This document shows, in pieces, positions 1-6,501 of a stretch of DNA of 8,795 nt; within the stretch, counting starts at the first letter, position 1; each line of letters starts with the position of its first letter. Origin of the DNA: Betaproteobacteria bacterium (GTDB lineage Bacteria > Pseudomonadota > Gammaproteobacteria > Burkholderiales > Thiobacillaceae); the NCBI GenBank assembly GCA_020049245.1, contig JAIFLB010000201.1, forward strand, positions 1 to 8,795. Direction: 5' to 3'. The translations under genes and the position numbers were made by a program. A model generated the notes under the pieces. That model saw nothing but the letters and a program-made list of their open reading frames with translations. It did not search any database and was not told where the DNA came from.

Positions 1-483
1 CGGGCAAAGCAGATGAATGCCGGCGCGGCGGCGGCTAGTGGCGAGGTGTTGCTCTTCCTGCATGCCGATACGCGGCTGCCGGATGGCGCCGCCGAATTGA
101 TTGAAGCCGCGTTGCAACAGCGGCTTTGGGGCCGTTTCGACGTGCAGATCGAAGGTCGCCCGGCGCTGTTGCGCGTGGTTGCCGGCATGATGAACCGGCG
201 CTCGCGGCTGACCGGCATCGCCACTGGCGATCAGGCGATGTTCATGACCCGCGCCGCCTTCGATGCCGCAGGCGGCTTTCCCGAACAGCCGCTGATGGAA
301 GACATCGAACTGTCGAAACGCCTGAAGCGGCTCGGCCCGCCAGCCTGTTTGCGCCAGCGCGTGGTCACGTCCGGCCGGCGCTGGGAGCAGAATGGCGTCT
401 GGCGCACGATCCTGCTGATGTGGAGGCTGCGCTTCGATTACTGGCGCGGCGTGCCGGCTGAGCGGCTGGCTGCTCGCTACTAA
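1..483 (+). CDS. TIGR04283-family arsenosugar-type glycosyltransferase, 5' partial
   Basis: The reading frame is open from the first base (R-A-K-Q before the first Met at 13), so the start lies outside the window. About 70 N-terminal residues of a family usually near 225-235 residues are missing. The visible part is the GT2-type (GT-A fold) core. It shows LLFLHADT (the DxD-like nucleotide-sugar/metal site), the family block RLTGIATGDQAMF, then LMEDIELSKRLKRLG with the acidic ED pair, and an RTILLMWRLRFDYWRG tail before TAA. The family is named for its recurrent company with ArsM, the radical-SAM protein ArsS and TIGR04282 proteins. It is thought to handle a sugar donor in arsenosugar formation, but the exact reaction is not established. 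The next gene on the same strand is the TIGR04282 partner, which supports the assignment. Family membership is confident; the biochemical role is inferred. Confidence 0.9.
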   Translation, partial: RAKQMNAGAAAASGEVLLFLHADTRLPDGAAELIEAALQQRLWGRFDVQIEGRPALLRVVAGMMNRRSRLTGIATGDQAMFMTRAAFDAAGGFPEQPLMEDIELSKRLKRLGPPACLRQRVVTSGRRWEQNGVWRTILLMWRLRFDYWRGVPAERLAARY

Positions 484-537
484 CGCAACAGATATTTCAT
501 TCGCCCGATGTCGCGTAACGGTTTCCTTCTCCACCAG

Positions 538-585
538 CCCCTCCCCCGCAAGCGGGGGAGGGGTGCGCGGCAGCGCGGGAGAGGG
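538..585 (+). repeat. GC-rich REP-like palindrome between the two glycosyltransferase genes
   Basis: CCCCTCCCCCGC (538-549) and GCGGGGGAGGGG (552-563) are perfect 12-nt inverted arms separated by AA. They are followed by a related G-rich tail that includes GGGAGAGGG (577-585). C/G-run palindromes of this style are common dispersed intergenic repeats in proteobacterial genomes, so I read it as a REP-like element. Only one copy is visible here, so repetition is not shown. The stem has no T-run after it, so it is not a typical terminator, although it could stall or protect mRNA inside the operon. The tail supplies the Shine-Dalgarno sequence of the next gene. Confidence 0.6.
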
Positions 586-587
586 AC

Positions 588-1220
588 ATGACAACCACCC
601 GCATCATCCTGTTCGCCAAAGCGCCAGTCGCCGGCCGGGTAAAGACGCGCTTGATTCCGGCGCTGGGCGCCGACGGCGCAGCGGCACTCGCGCGCCGCAT
701 GCTGGATCACGCATTGAATATCGCCGGCGAAGCGGATGTAGGCAGCCTGGAACTCTGCGCCAGCCCGGCGCCGACGCATCCGGACTGGCAGAACATCCCA
801 CTCCCCGCCGGCATCGAAACCAGCGATCAGGGCGACGGCGATCTGGGCGTGCGCATGGCTCGCGCCGCGCAACGCGGATTGGCGAGCGGCCAGAACGTGT
901 TGCTGATCGGCGCCGATTGCCCGGCGCTCGGCGTTCAGCATTTGCGCACCGCCGCCGCCGCCTTGAAGACTGATGATGCGGTGCTGCTGCCGGCACGGGA
1001 TGGCGGTTATCTGCTGCTTGGTCTGAAAACCCATGCCGCCAGTCTGTTTGAAGACATGCCGTGGAGCACCGCGCAGGTCGCGGAGCTGACGCTGGCGCGC
1101 ATGACGGCGTTGGGCTGGCGCGTCACTGTGCTTGATGCGCTGCCGGACATCGACCGACCCGAAGATCTGATTCATCTGCCGGCGGCATACCGCGTCGAAC
1201 CTTTCGTCAACGCACCGTAG
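588..1220 (+). CDS. TIGR04282-family arsenosugar-type glycosyltransferase (DUF2064)
   Basis: A complete 210-residue protein, normal for the family. It has a nucleotidyl-/glycosyltransferase-like (GT-A) fold without membrane segments, so it should be cytoplasmic. Residues 8-24 read FAKAPVAGRVKTRLIPA, the N-terminal phosphate-binding loop with Lys11 and Arg21. GDGDLGVRM lies at 82-90, LIGADCPALG at 106-115 (nucleotide-sugar/metal site) and ARDGGYLLLGL at 136-146, followed by the usual DIDRPEDL near the C-terminus. The start is supported by GGGAGAGGG ending 2 nt before ATG, a rather short spacing. The gene sits between the TIGR04283 gene and the arsM remnant, the classic arsenosugar neighbourhood, and probably shares their transcript. 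Family assignment is strong; substrate and reaction are inferred from context. Confidence 0.92.
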   Translation: MTTTRIILFAKAPVAGRVKTRLIPALGADGAAALARRMLDHALNIAGEADVGSLELCASPAPTHPDWQNIPLPAGIETSDQGDGDLGVRMARAAQRGLASGQNVLLIGADCPALGVQHLRTAAAALKTDDAVLLPARDGGYLLLGLKTHAASLFEDMPWSTAQVAELTLARMTALGWRVTVLDALPDIDRPEDLIHLPAAYRVEPFVNAP

Positions 1221-1229
1221 AAAACCGCC

Positions 1230-1640
1230 ATGCATGAACTCGTCAAAGACTATTACGGCCGCCAGCTGCAGAGCACGGCCGATCTGCGCACTTCAGCCTG
1301 TTGCGATGCCAGCCAGATGCCGGATTGGCAGACGCCTGCTTCGATGTGGTGGTATCGAACTGCGTCGTCAATCTGTCACCCGACAAGGACGCGGTCTTGC
1401 GCCAGGTGCATCGCCTGCTGAAGCCGGGCGGCGAGTTCTACTGGAATGACTTCCAGCATCTGACCCGCCACCACGGTTTCGGCGATCCGCGTCTGGTGGA
1501 AGATCGGCCGATTGCCATCACCGACCCGGCGCTGGCTGCACGCACCGAAGGCATCCGGTTCCATTCCGCCACCTACCGGCTGTGGCGGCGGCTTGCCGTT
1601 CGACGGCAAAGGTTCTGACGCAACCGTGGGGTGTTGTTGA
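1230..1640 (+). pseudogene. arsM: arsM-type arsenite methyltransferase remnant with three internal deletions
   Basis: Four collinear pieces of an arsenosugar-associated ArsM (arsenite S-adenosylmethionine methyltransferase, usually about 350 residues) are squeezed into 411 nt. Piece A (1230 to about 1328) starts MHELVKDYYGRQLQSTADLR and continues to SACCDASQMPDW. Piece B (about 1325-1441, different frame) is LADACFDVVVSNCVVNLSPDK then LLKPGGEFY; its SNC cysteine corresponds to an As(III)-binding Cys of ArsM enzymes. Piece C (about 1439-1582, same frame as B) runs YWNDFQHLTRHHGF to SATYRL. Piece D (1581-1640, back in the first frame) is CGGGLPFDGKGSDATVGCC then TGA, the typical Cys-Cys end. 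The SAM-binding LDLGCGxG motif and the later Cys region are absent, so it cannot be an active methyltransferase. It starts 9 nt after the preceding stop, as an operon member would. No single frame reads through all four pieces. Confidence 0.85.
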
Positions 1641-1657
1641 ACCCACCGATCAACGGG

Positions 1658-4600
1658 TTAAGTGTCTTCCGAAGACTCTGCGTTCGGCAGCAAGCGCTTC
1701 AATTCCTCCAGCAAGGCGTCGCGCAGTTGATGCAATTTGTCGAGGCCCGCCAGTGCCTGCTGATGCTCACCGCTGGCATGAAGTTCAAGCAGGGATGCGG
1801 CAAGGCGGTGGATTTCCTGGTGCACAGTCACGACGCTCTGAAACGCCGGAAGTGCACTGTAGCGGCCGACGCTTTGCGAATTCAACCAGAGACCGAAGTT
1901 GCATGCATTCGGGTCGATCGGCTGGGAAAAATCGCGCTCACCTTTGATACGTCGTTCGATCGCGACGATCCAGGCTTGATGCTCTACTCCGGTAAATAAC
2001 AACGCCAGATCATCCCGACACACTGCCGGTTTGTTCGCCCAGGAAGCGTCCGGGCGCCAGGATGTGATCCAGTCCGGCAGATCGCTGGCGGGCATCGGAC
2101 GCGCAATGCCGAAACCTTGCGCCAGTTCGCAGCCCAGCCGCAACAGCATCTCGCCATGCACCACCGTTTCCACGCCTTCCGCGATGATCTGGCGGCGGAA
2201 AGCGGCGGCAAGGCCGATGATGCCCTGCAGAATGGCCAAGTCGTCCGGATCGGACAGCATGTCACGCACGAAACTCTGATCAATCTTCAGCATGGCCACC
2301 GGCAAGCGCTTCAAGTAGGCGAGCGAGGAGTAGCCGGTGCCGAAGTCATCCAGAGCGAAACGCACGTCAAATTCCAGACACGCCTCGATCACCTGCGAGA
2401 CATGCACCAGATCGTCCAGGGCGCTGGTTTCCAGCACCTCAAGTTCCAGATCGCCTGCTCGTGCGTCCGGTTGCGCTGCCAACAGTGCGCGCAGGCGAAG
2501 CACGAAATCGGCTTGCTGCAGCTGCCGCGCGCTGAGGTTGACGCTGACCGGAATGTCGAGTCCGGCGGCGCGCCAGGCGGCCATCTGGGCGAGGGCGCTG
2601 GCGATCACCCACTCGCCCAGCTCGACCGCCAACGGATGGTCCTCGATGACCGGCAGAAAGGCCGCCGGCAATAGCAGGCCCTGGTCTGGATGCCGCCAGC
2701 GGATCAAAGCCTCGGCGCCGACCACCCTACCTGTGCGCATATTCACTTTCGGCTGATAGAACAACTCGAATTCGTGCCGCTGCATGGCCAGGCGGATTCT
2801 CTCCAGGCTTTCGTGATAACCACGCAGACTGCGATCCTGATCGGCGTCGAACACGTAATAGCGGTTCTTGCCGGCGAGTTTGGCCTGATACGGGAAGAAC
2901 GTCACCCCCAGACTGGCCGACACCTGCAGCACATGCGCGCCGACATGCACCGGCTGCGCCGCCGCCGCCAGCAGACGTGCCAGCATCGGCAGACTGGCGG
3001 AGATATCGGCCAGGTCAAGCAGGACCGCGACAAACTCGTCGCCGCCCAGGCGCGCCAGGGTGTCGCCTTCGCGCAATGCCGCCTTCATGCGGGCGGAAAG
3101 GGTGATCAGCAACTGATCGCCGGCATCGTGCCCGTAGGTGTCGTTGATCGTCTTGAAACCATCCAGATCGAGGTAGGCCACCGCCAGCCGCTGGCCGCGC
3201 CGATGGGCCTGGCTCATCGCCTGAAGCAGGCGGTCAGCCAGCAGGACGCGATTCGGCAACTGGGTCAAGGCATCGAAATGGGCGATCTGCTCGAGCTGCC
3301 GCTCATGTTCCTTCATCGGTGTGATATCGGAGAACAGAGCCAGATAGTGGCGCACCTGCCCGCTGCCATCACGGACCGCGCTGATGGTCTGCATCACCGC
3401 ATACACTTCTCCGCTCTTGCGCCGGTTCCAGACTTCGCCATACCAGTAGCCATACTCGATCAGGTCGCGCCAGAGCGCTTCGTAAAAAGCTTTTACCTGC
3501 CGCCCCGAATTCAGCAGGCGAGGGTTGCGCCCGAGCACATCCTCCTTGCTGTAGCTGGTGATACGGGTGAATGCCTCATTCACATCGATGATCTCGCCCG
3601 CTGCATTGGTGATCATGATGCCTTCGCGGGCATGCGTGAATACGCTGGCGGCGAGCTGCAAAGACTCCATCGACCTTATCCGCTCGGTGACGTCGCGGCT
3701 GATGCCGAACAGTCCGGTCACCTGCCCGGCCTCATCGAACAGCGGCCATTTGCTGGTGTTGACCCAACCGGGATTGCCCGCCGCGTCAAAATAGGGATCG
3801 GTTTTTCCGAGTATGGGTTGCCCGGTCTCGAATACCGGCAACTCTTCCTGGAAATAAATCTGGGCGGTGTCCGGCGGAAATACCTCCAGGTCATGTTTGC
3901 CGATCATGTCGCGCCAACTGGCATGGCCGGTGATATCTGCCAGCGTCTGGCTGCAGAAGCGGAAGCGGCTGTTGTTGTCCTTGAAATAGACGAAATCGCT
4001 GGTGTTCTCCAGGAACGAGACGAAGTCCCGATTCAATTCGCTGATCTTTTCATCTGCCAGCTTGCGCTCGGTGATGTCCTCTTTCACCGCGACGAAATGC
4101 TGCAACGTGCCTTGCGCGTCGAAAACCGGCGAAATCGAGGCCATTTCCCAGAACAACGTCCCATCCTTGCGGCGGTTGTGGAATTCGCCCTTCCAGATCT
4201 GGCCAGCGGTAATCGCTTGCCACATGTCGCGATATTCCACAGACGACTTTTCCCCCGAACTCAGCACCTTCGGGTTTTTCCCGATCACCTCACTGGCGCT
4301 GAAACCGGTGATCGACTCGAATTTCGGGTTGACGTACTGGATCACTGCGTCCGGGTCAGTAATCACGATGGAAACCGGGCTTTGCTGCACTGCCATCGAC
4401 AGGGTACGCAGTGATTCCTCGGCCAGCTCGTGCGCACGCGCGCTGCGTTCAAATCGGATGAAGTAGATGCTGGCCAGGGCGAATGCCGCGAGCAATACTG
4501 CGCTCACGGTGAGCAGCGTATTGACCGCCGTGTCTCGCCAGGCGGCCAGACCATGCGTCTTGTCCAGATGCACCACCAGCACGAAGGGATAGACACGCGA

Positions 4601-5374
4601 AGCGCGATACGCAGTAAAGACCGCCCTGCCATCGCTCAGATTCTGTTCGAAGCGCCCCGCTTCAGACTGCTGCAGCCGCGTCTGGATCGTCCGGCTGGCG
4701 GTATCGCTGCCGAGTCGATCTCCCTCATCGCTGCACAGCAGCAGCGGCCCGTCGTAGCGCAACAACTGCACTTTGCCTTCGGCGGCGGCAATATGGTTGC
4801 TGTAAAAATTCAGGAAATAGTCGGAATTGACCGCCGCCGCAGCGGTCACCCAGCTTGCATCGGGAAGCTGCACATCGCGTTCGACCGGAATGAAGCTGAT
4901 CGACTGCGCCACACCGCCCGGGCTGATTTCGCGCGCCGCGTGGAAATCCCGGCCCAGACGCAATCGCCCAACCCGCAACATGTCCAGTGGCGCCTCCGCC
5001 TGTGGCAGAAAGTCGTTGCGCGACAAGCGCACTCCGATATTGGCCGGATTGGAACTGGCGCTGACCACATCGCCTGGCCCCAGGACGACCACCGAACGCA
5101 GATACGGCGCCTGGTGCAGCAAGCGGCTCAGTCGCGGGTTACTGATCGGTTGATCGGCAATGTTGGCCAGTGTGCGATCGATGACATTGAAGTTCTGCGT
5201 CAGATGATCTTCCAGCGCCCGCACGATCATCGCGGCTGATTCCAGTTGACTATCGATCCTCGCCACCCGCAGTTGCCATAAACCATAGGCGGTGGCGGCA
5301 AAGGCACTCAACGCCACACTCAGTGCTACCAGAGCAAATGTGGATCGCCGGCTGAATCCGCGTTTTATCAGCAT
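1658..5374 (-). CDS. Membrane c-di-GMP protein: periplasmic sensor, 3 PAS, GGDEF, EAL, C-terminal CZB
   Basis: A 1238-residue inner-membrane signalling protein predicted to make and/or hydrolyse cyclic di-GMP. TM1 is at about 12-34, a Cache-like periplasmic sensor at 35-282 and TM2 at about 283-306. PAS domains follow near 322-438, 448-566 and 570-690. GGDEF has its motif at 777-781 and an inhibitory-site RxxD (REGD) at 768-771. EAL has E888-A889-L890, SVNLSARQL, DDFGTGYSS, LKIDQSFV and IIAEGVET, so the phosphodiesterase residues look intact. The tail (about 1130-1195) fits a zinc-binding CZB domain: H1132-QAW, C1158-NFGLW, H1185 and H1189. At residue 829, FFP runs directly into YQAKLAGKNR: the usual D-x-LLRHADQAM part of the last GGDEF helix (about 17 residues) is missing, which may damage the cyclase. 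It lies 18 nt after the solute-binding protein gene and lacks a clear Shine-Dalgarno, so translation may be coupled. Confidence 0.95.
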   Translation of the reverse strand: MLIKRGFSRRSTFALVALSVALSAFAATAYGLWQLRVARIDSQLESAAMIVRALEDHLTQNFNVIDRTLANIADQPISNPRLSRLLHQAPYLRSVVVLGPGDVVSASSNPANIGVRLSRNDFLPQAEAPLDMLRVGRLRLGRDFHAAREISPGGVAQSISFIPVERDVQLPDASWVTAAAAVNSDYFLNFYSNHIAAAEGKVQLLRYDGPLLLCSDEGDRLGSDTASRTIQTRLQQSEAGRFEQNLSDGRAVFTAYRASRVYPFVLVVHLDKTHGLAAWRDTAVNTLLTVSAVLLAAFALASIYFIRFERSARAHELAEESLRTLSMAVQQSPVSIVITDPDAVIQYVNPKFESITGFSASEVIGKNPKVLSSGEKSSVEYRDMWQAITAGQIWKGEFHNRRKDGTLFWEMASISPVFDAQGTLQHFVAVKEDITERKLADEKISELNRDFVSFLENTSDFVYFKDNNSRFRFCSQTLADITGHASWRDMIGKHDLEVFPPDTAQIYFQEELPVFETGQPILGKTDPYFDAAGNPGWVNTSKWPLFDEAGQVTGLFGISRDVTERIRSMESLQLAASVFTHAREGIMITNAAGEIIDVNEAFTRITSYSKEDVLGRNPRLLNSGRQVKAFYEALWRDLIEYGYWYGEVWNRRKSGEVYAVMQTISAVRDGSGQVRHYLALFSDITPMKEHERQLEQIAHFDALTQLPNRVLLADRLLQAMSQAHRRGQRLAVAYLDLDGFKTINDTYGHDAGDQLLITLSARMKAALREGDTLARLGGDEFVAVLLDLADISASLPMLARLLAAAAQPVHVGAHVLQVSASLGVTFFPYQAKLAGKNRYYVFDADQDRSLRGYHESLERIRLAMQRHEFELFYQPKVNMRTGRVVGAEALIRWRHPDQGLLLPAAFLPVIEDHPLAVELGEWVIASALAQMAAWRAAGLDIPVSVNLSARQLQQADFVLRLRALLAAQPDARAGDLELEVLETSALDDLVHVSQVIEACLEFDVRFALDDFGTGYSSLAYLKRLPVAMLKIDQSFVRDMLSDPDDLAILQGIIGLAAAFRRQIIAEGVETVVHGEMLLRLGCELAQGFGIARPMPASDLPDWITSWRPDASWANKPAVCRDDLALLFTGVEHQAWIVAIERRIKGERDFSQPIDPNACNFGLWLNSQSVGRYSALPAFQSVVTVHQEIHRLAASLLELHASGEHQQALAGLDKLHQLRDALLEELKRLLPNAESSEDT

Positions 5375-5392
5375 AGTGGGAGATGCGGCGTG

Positions 5393-6181
5393 CTAGTCCT
5401 GGGTCGCGATTGGATCAAGTTTGTGACGTTTGATCGCGGCCAGAAGCTGGCCGTTGCGTCGGGCATCACTCAGAAAACGCTCGATCCTTGCGTGCCATGC
5501 ATCGTCTCCCCGCTGCATGGCGTAGGCATAACGCGTCAGATGATAGGTTTTGGTGGGCGCCACCAGGCGCGCCCAATCGGTGGTTTCCAGCATGCGCCGG
5601 CTGAACGGAAAGTCGGTCATGAACACATCGGCGCGGCCGGCTTCAACTTCCTGCTCACGCCCCTGTGTGGTGGTGGTGACCAGCAGCGTTGCCCGTTTCA
5701 GTTTTTCGCGCATCACCGGTTCATGCAAGGTGCCTTTGGCCACCGCCACCACCACGCCTGGCTGGTCAATGTCGTCCCAGGTTTTGATCAGACGATTGCT
5801 CTTGCTGGTAATGGCGAAAATGTCGCTGACCAGATGCGGCCGCGTGAAGCGCAGCTTGTTGGCGCGTTGTGGCGTGATGCCAATGGCGAACATTGCGATA
5901 TCGCAGCGGTCCTTTGTCACATCCTCGATCAGGCGGGCAAACGAACTGTCGATGAAGCGCAATTTGACTCCCAGATCGCGCGCCAGCAGCTGCGCCATGT
6001 CGACGTCGATGCCGCTGAGCTGCTGGGTTTTCGGGTTGCGGTAGGAAATGCCGTAATAGTCCGGCCAGATGCACACCCGAACTTCGCCTGCGCCGAGCAC
6101 ACGCTCCAGCCGCCCCGCCTGGGCGAGATCTGAAGCGGTGACAAGAAACGTTAAGAGCAACGTTTGAAAAAGCCGAGTCAT
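5393..6181 (-). CDS. Periplasmic solute-binding protein, SBP_bac_3 family
   Basis: A 262-residue protein of the amino-acid-type extracellular solute-binding family. A Sec signal peptide covers about residues 1-22 (hydrophobic LFQTLLLTFLVTA, cleavage near AQA-G). There is no lipobox Cys, so it should be soluble in the periplasm. The mature part has the family layout: VRVCIWPDYYGIS, LSGIDVDMAQLLARDLG near 55-71, ITPQRANKLRFTRPH at 102-116 with the usual ligand-carboxylate Arg (R106), the hinge region VVVAVAKGTLHE, and ADVFMTDFPFSRRML at 184-198. No permease or ATPase gene is adjacent. The next gene, 18 nt downstream, is a sensor GGDEF-EAL protein with a periplasmic domain, so a sensory rather than transport role is plausible. 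The ligand is unknown. The ATG has only a weak SD (GGA about 7 nt upstream). A structured leader precedes it. Confidence 0.88.
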   Translation of the reverse strand: MTRLFQTLLLTFLVTASDLAQAGRLERVLGAGEVRVCIWPDYYGISYRNPKTQQLSGIDVDMAQLLARDLGVKLRFIDSSFARLIEDVTKDRCDIAMFAIGITPQRANKLRFTRPHLVSDIFAITSKSNRLIKTWDDIDQPGVVVAVAKGTLHEPVMREKLKRATLLVTTTTQGREQEVEAGRADVFMTDFPFSRRMLETTDWARLVAPTKTYHLTRYAYAMQRGDDAWHARIERFLSDARRNGQLLAAIKRHKLDPIATQD

Positions 6182-6201
6182 CCTGAATCCAAATCAAGTT
6201 A

Positions 6202-6217
6202 AGCCTCTCAAGAGGCT
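6202..6217 (-). promoter_or_regulatory. Inverted repeat in the leader of the solute-binding protein gene
   Basis: AGCCTCT (6202-6208) and AGAGGCT (6211-6217) are perfect 7-nt arms with a 2-nt centre. GTT and AAC outside them can extend the stem past one bulged A. It ends about 20 nt before the start codon on the minus strand. No T-run follows in either direction, so it is more likely an operator or an mRNA hairpin affecting translation than a terminator. Function is unknown. Confidence 0.5.
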
Positions 6218-6284
6218 AACATTAAGTGATTGATTGCAAAGGATAAAATAGAGTTTCTGGGGTGCGCATGTTCGCCCCGAGGTC

Positions 6285-6300
6285 GGTTAGTTCGCTAACC
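6285..6300 (-). promoter_or_regulatory. Perfect 6-bp hairpin with 4-nt loop in the predicted leader
   Basis: GGTTAG-TTCG-CTAACC on the plus strand; the minus-strand transcript would read GGUUAG-CGAA-CUAACC. It lies just downstream of the minus-strand TATAAT, so it would be at the very 5' end of the operon transcript. There it could stabilise the mRNA or act as a binding site near the transcription start. No riboswitch consensus was recognised. Confidence 0.45.
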
Positions 6301-6309
6301 ATGCAGTGA

Positions 6310-6315
6310 ATTATA
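6310..6315 (-). promoter_or_regulatory. Perfect minus-strand -10 hexamer for the signalling operon
   Basis: The minus strand reads TATAAT here in an AT-rich pocket of an otherwise GC-rich region. No good -35 hexamer lies 16-18 nt upstream and no extended -10 TG is present, so it may need an activator. If used, transcription would start near 6303 and give a leader of about 120 nt before the solute-binding protein. Confidence 0.4.
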
Positions 6316-6460
6316 GTTACATTCAGTGTTGAACCCGCTGTTGGCCTTGCATCTGAGTTGGAGGCATCCCCCGTGGTGCGAAGTGGAACAGGGAATTCCT
6401 CCTCCGCACCGCCGAACTTGGTCAGGCCGATCGTCAATTCGTCATCGTGGCGCAGCCCGT

Positions 6461-6490
6461 ATTGATCACTACGGATCACCACGGATCACC
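6461..6490. repeat. Three tandem 10-nt repeats just after the MerR-type gene
   Basis: ACGGATCACC at 6471-6480 is repeated exactly at 6481-6490, and a diverged copy, ATTGATCACT, precedes at 6461-6470. The array ends 11 nt before the MerR stop codon complement (6502). Its 10-bp period is close to one helical turn. The role is unknown. Confidence 0.65.
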
Positions 6491-6501
6491 ACGCCGCCGA
6501 C

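Larger units (their letters stand above)
6182..6501. other. 320-nt gene-free stretch with hairpins, tandem decamers and a -10 hexamer
   Basis: This lies between the MerR-type gene and the solute-binding protein gene, both on the minus strand. I see no convincing gene. An 86-codon minus-strand frame with a GTG start inside the tandem repeat (6222-6482) resembles nothing I know. From the MerR end the region holds: three 10-nt repeats (6461-6490); an imperfect hairpin with arms GGTGCG (6375-6380) and CGCACC (6405-6410) around the palindrome GGAATTCC; a minus-strand TATAAT (6310-6315); the perfect hairpin at 6285-6300; a weaker GGGG/CCCC hairpin at about 6259-6278; and the hairpin at 6202-6217. 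It probably contains the promoter and untranslated leader of the signalling operon. Confidence 0.6.

Noticed and set aside
538..563. Rho-independent terminator between the two glycosyltransferase genes
   Set aside because: The stem is strong, but it has a 2-nt centre, is followed by G/C-rich sequence rather than T residues, and lies within an apparent operon.
480..1235. 251-codon minus-strand open frame
   Set aside because: It is antisense to the well-supported TIGR04282 gene and translates to Arg/Ala/Gly-rich low-information sequence.
1640..1660. Possible bidirectional terminator between the arsM remnant and the convergent GGDEF-EAL gene (AACCC/GGGTT)
   Set aside because: Only a 5-bp stem with a 10-nt loop and no T-run on either strand.
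2690..4414. 574-codon plus-strand open frame
   Set aside because: It is antisense to the GGDEF-EAL gene across PAS, GGDEF and part of EAL. Its protein has no recognisable domain and follows from GC-rich codon bias of the real gene.
6202..6300. Integron attC-like GTTAG/CTAAC arms, or a c-di-GMP riboswitch
   Set aside because: The arms are short local hairpins without attC spacing or consensus core sites, no integrase or cassette is present, and riboswitch core sequences were not found.
6222..6482. 86-codon minus-strand frame in the intergenic stretch
   Set aside because: It has a GTG start inside a tandem repeat and no known resemblance. It runs through the predicted -10 box and hairpins. 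A diverged remnant cannot be excluded.
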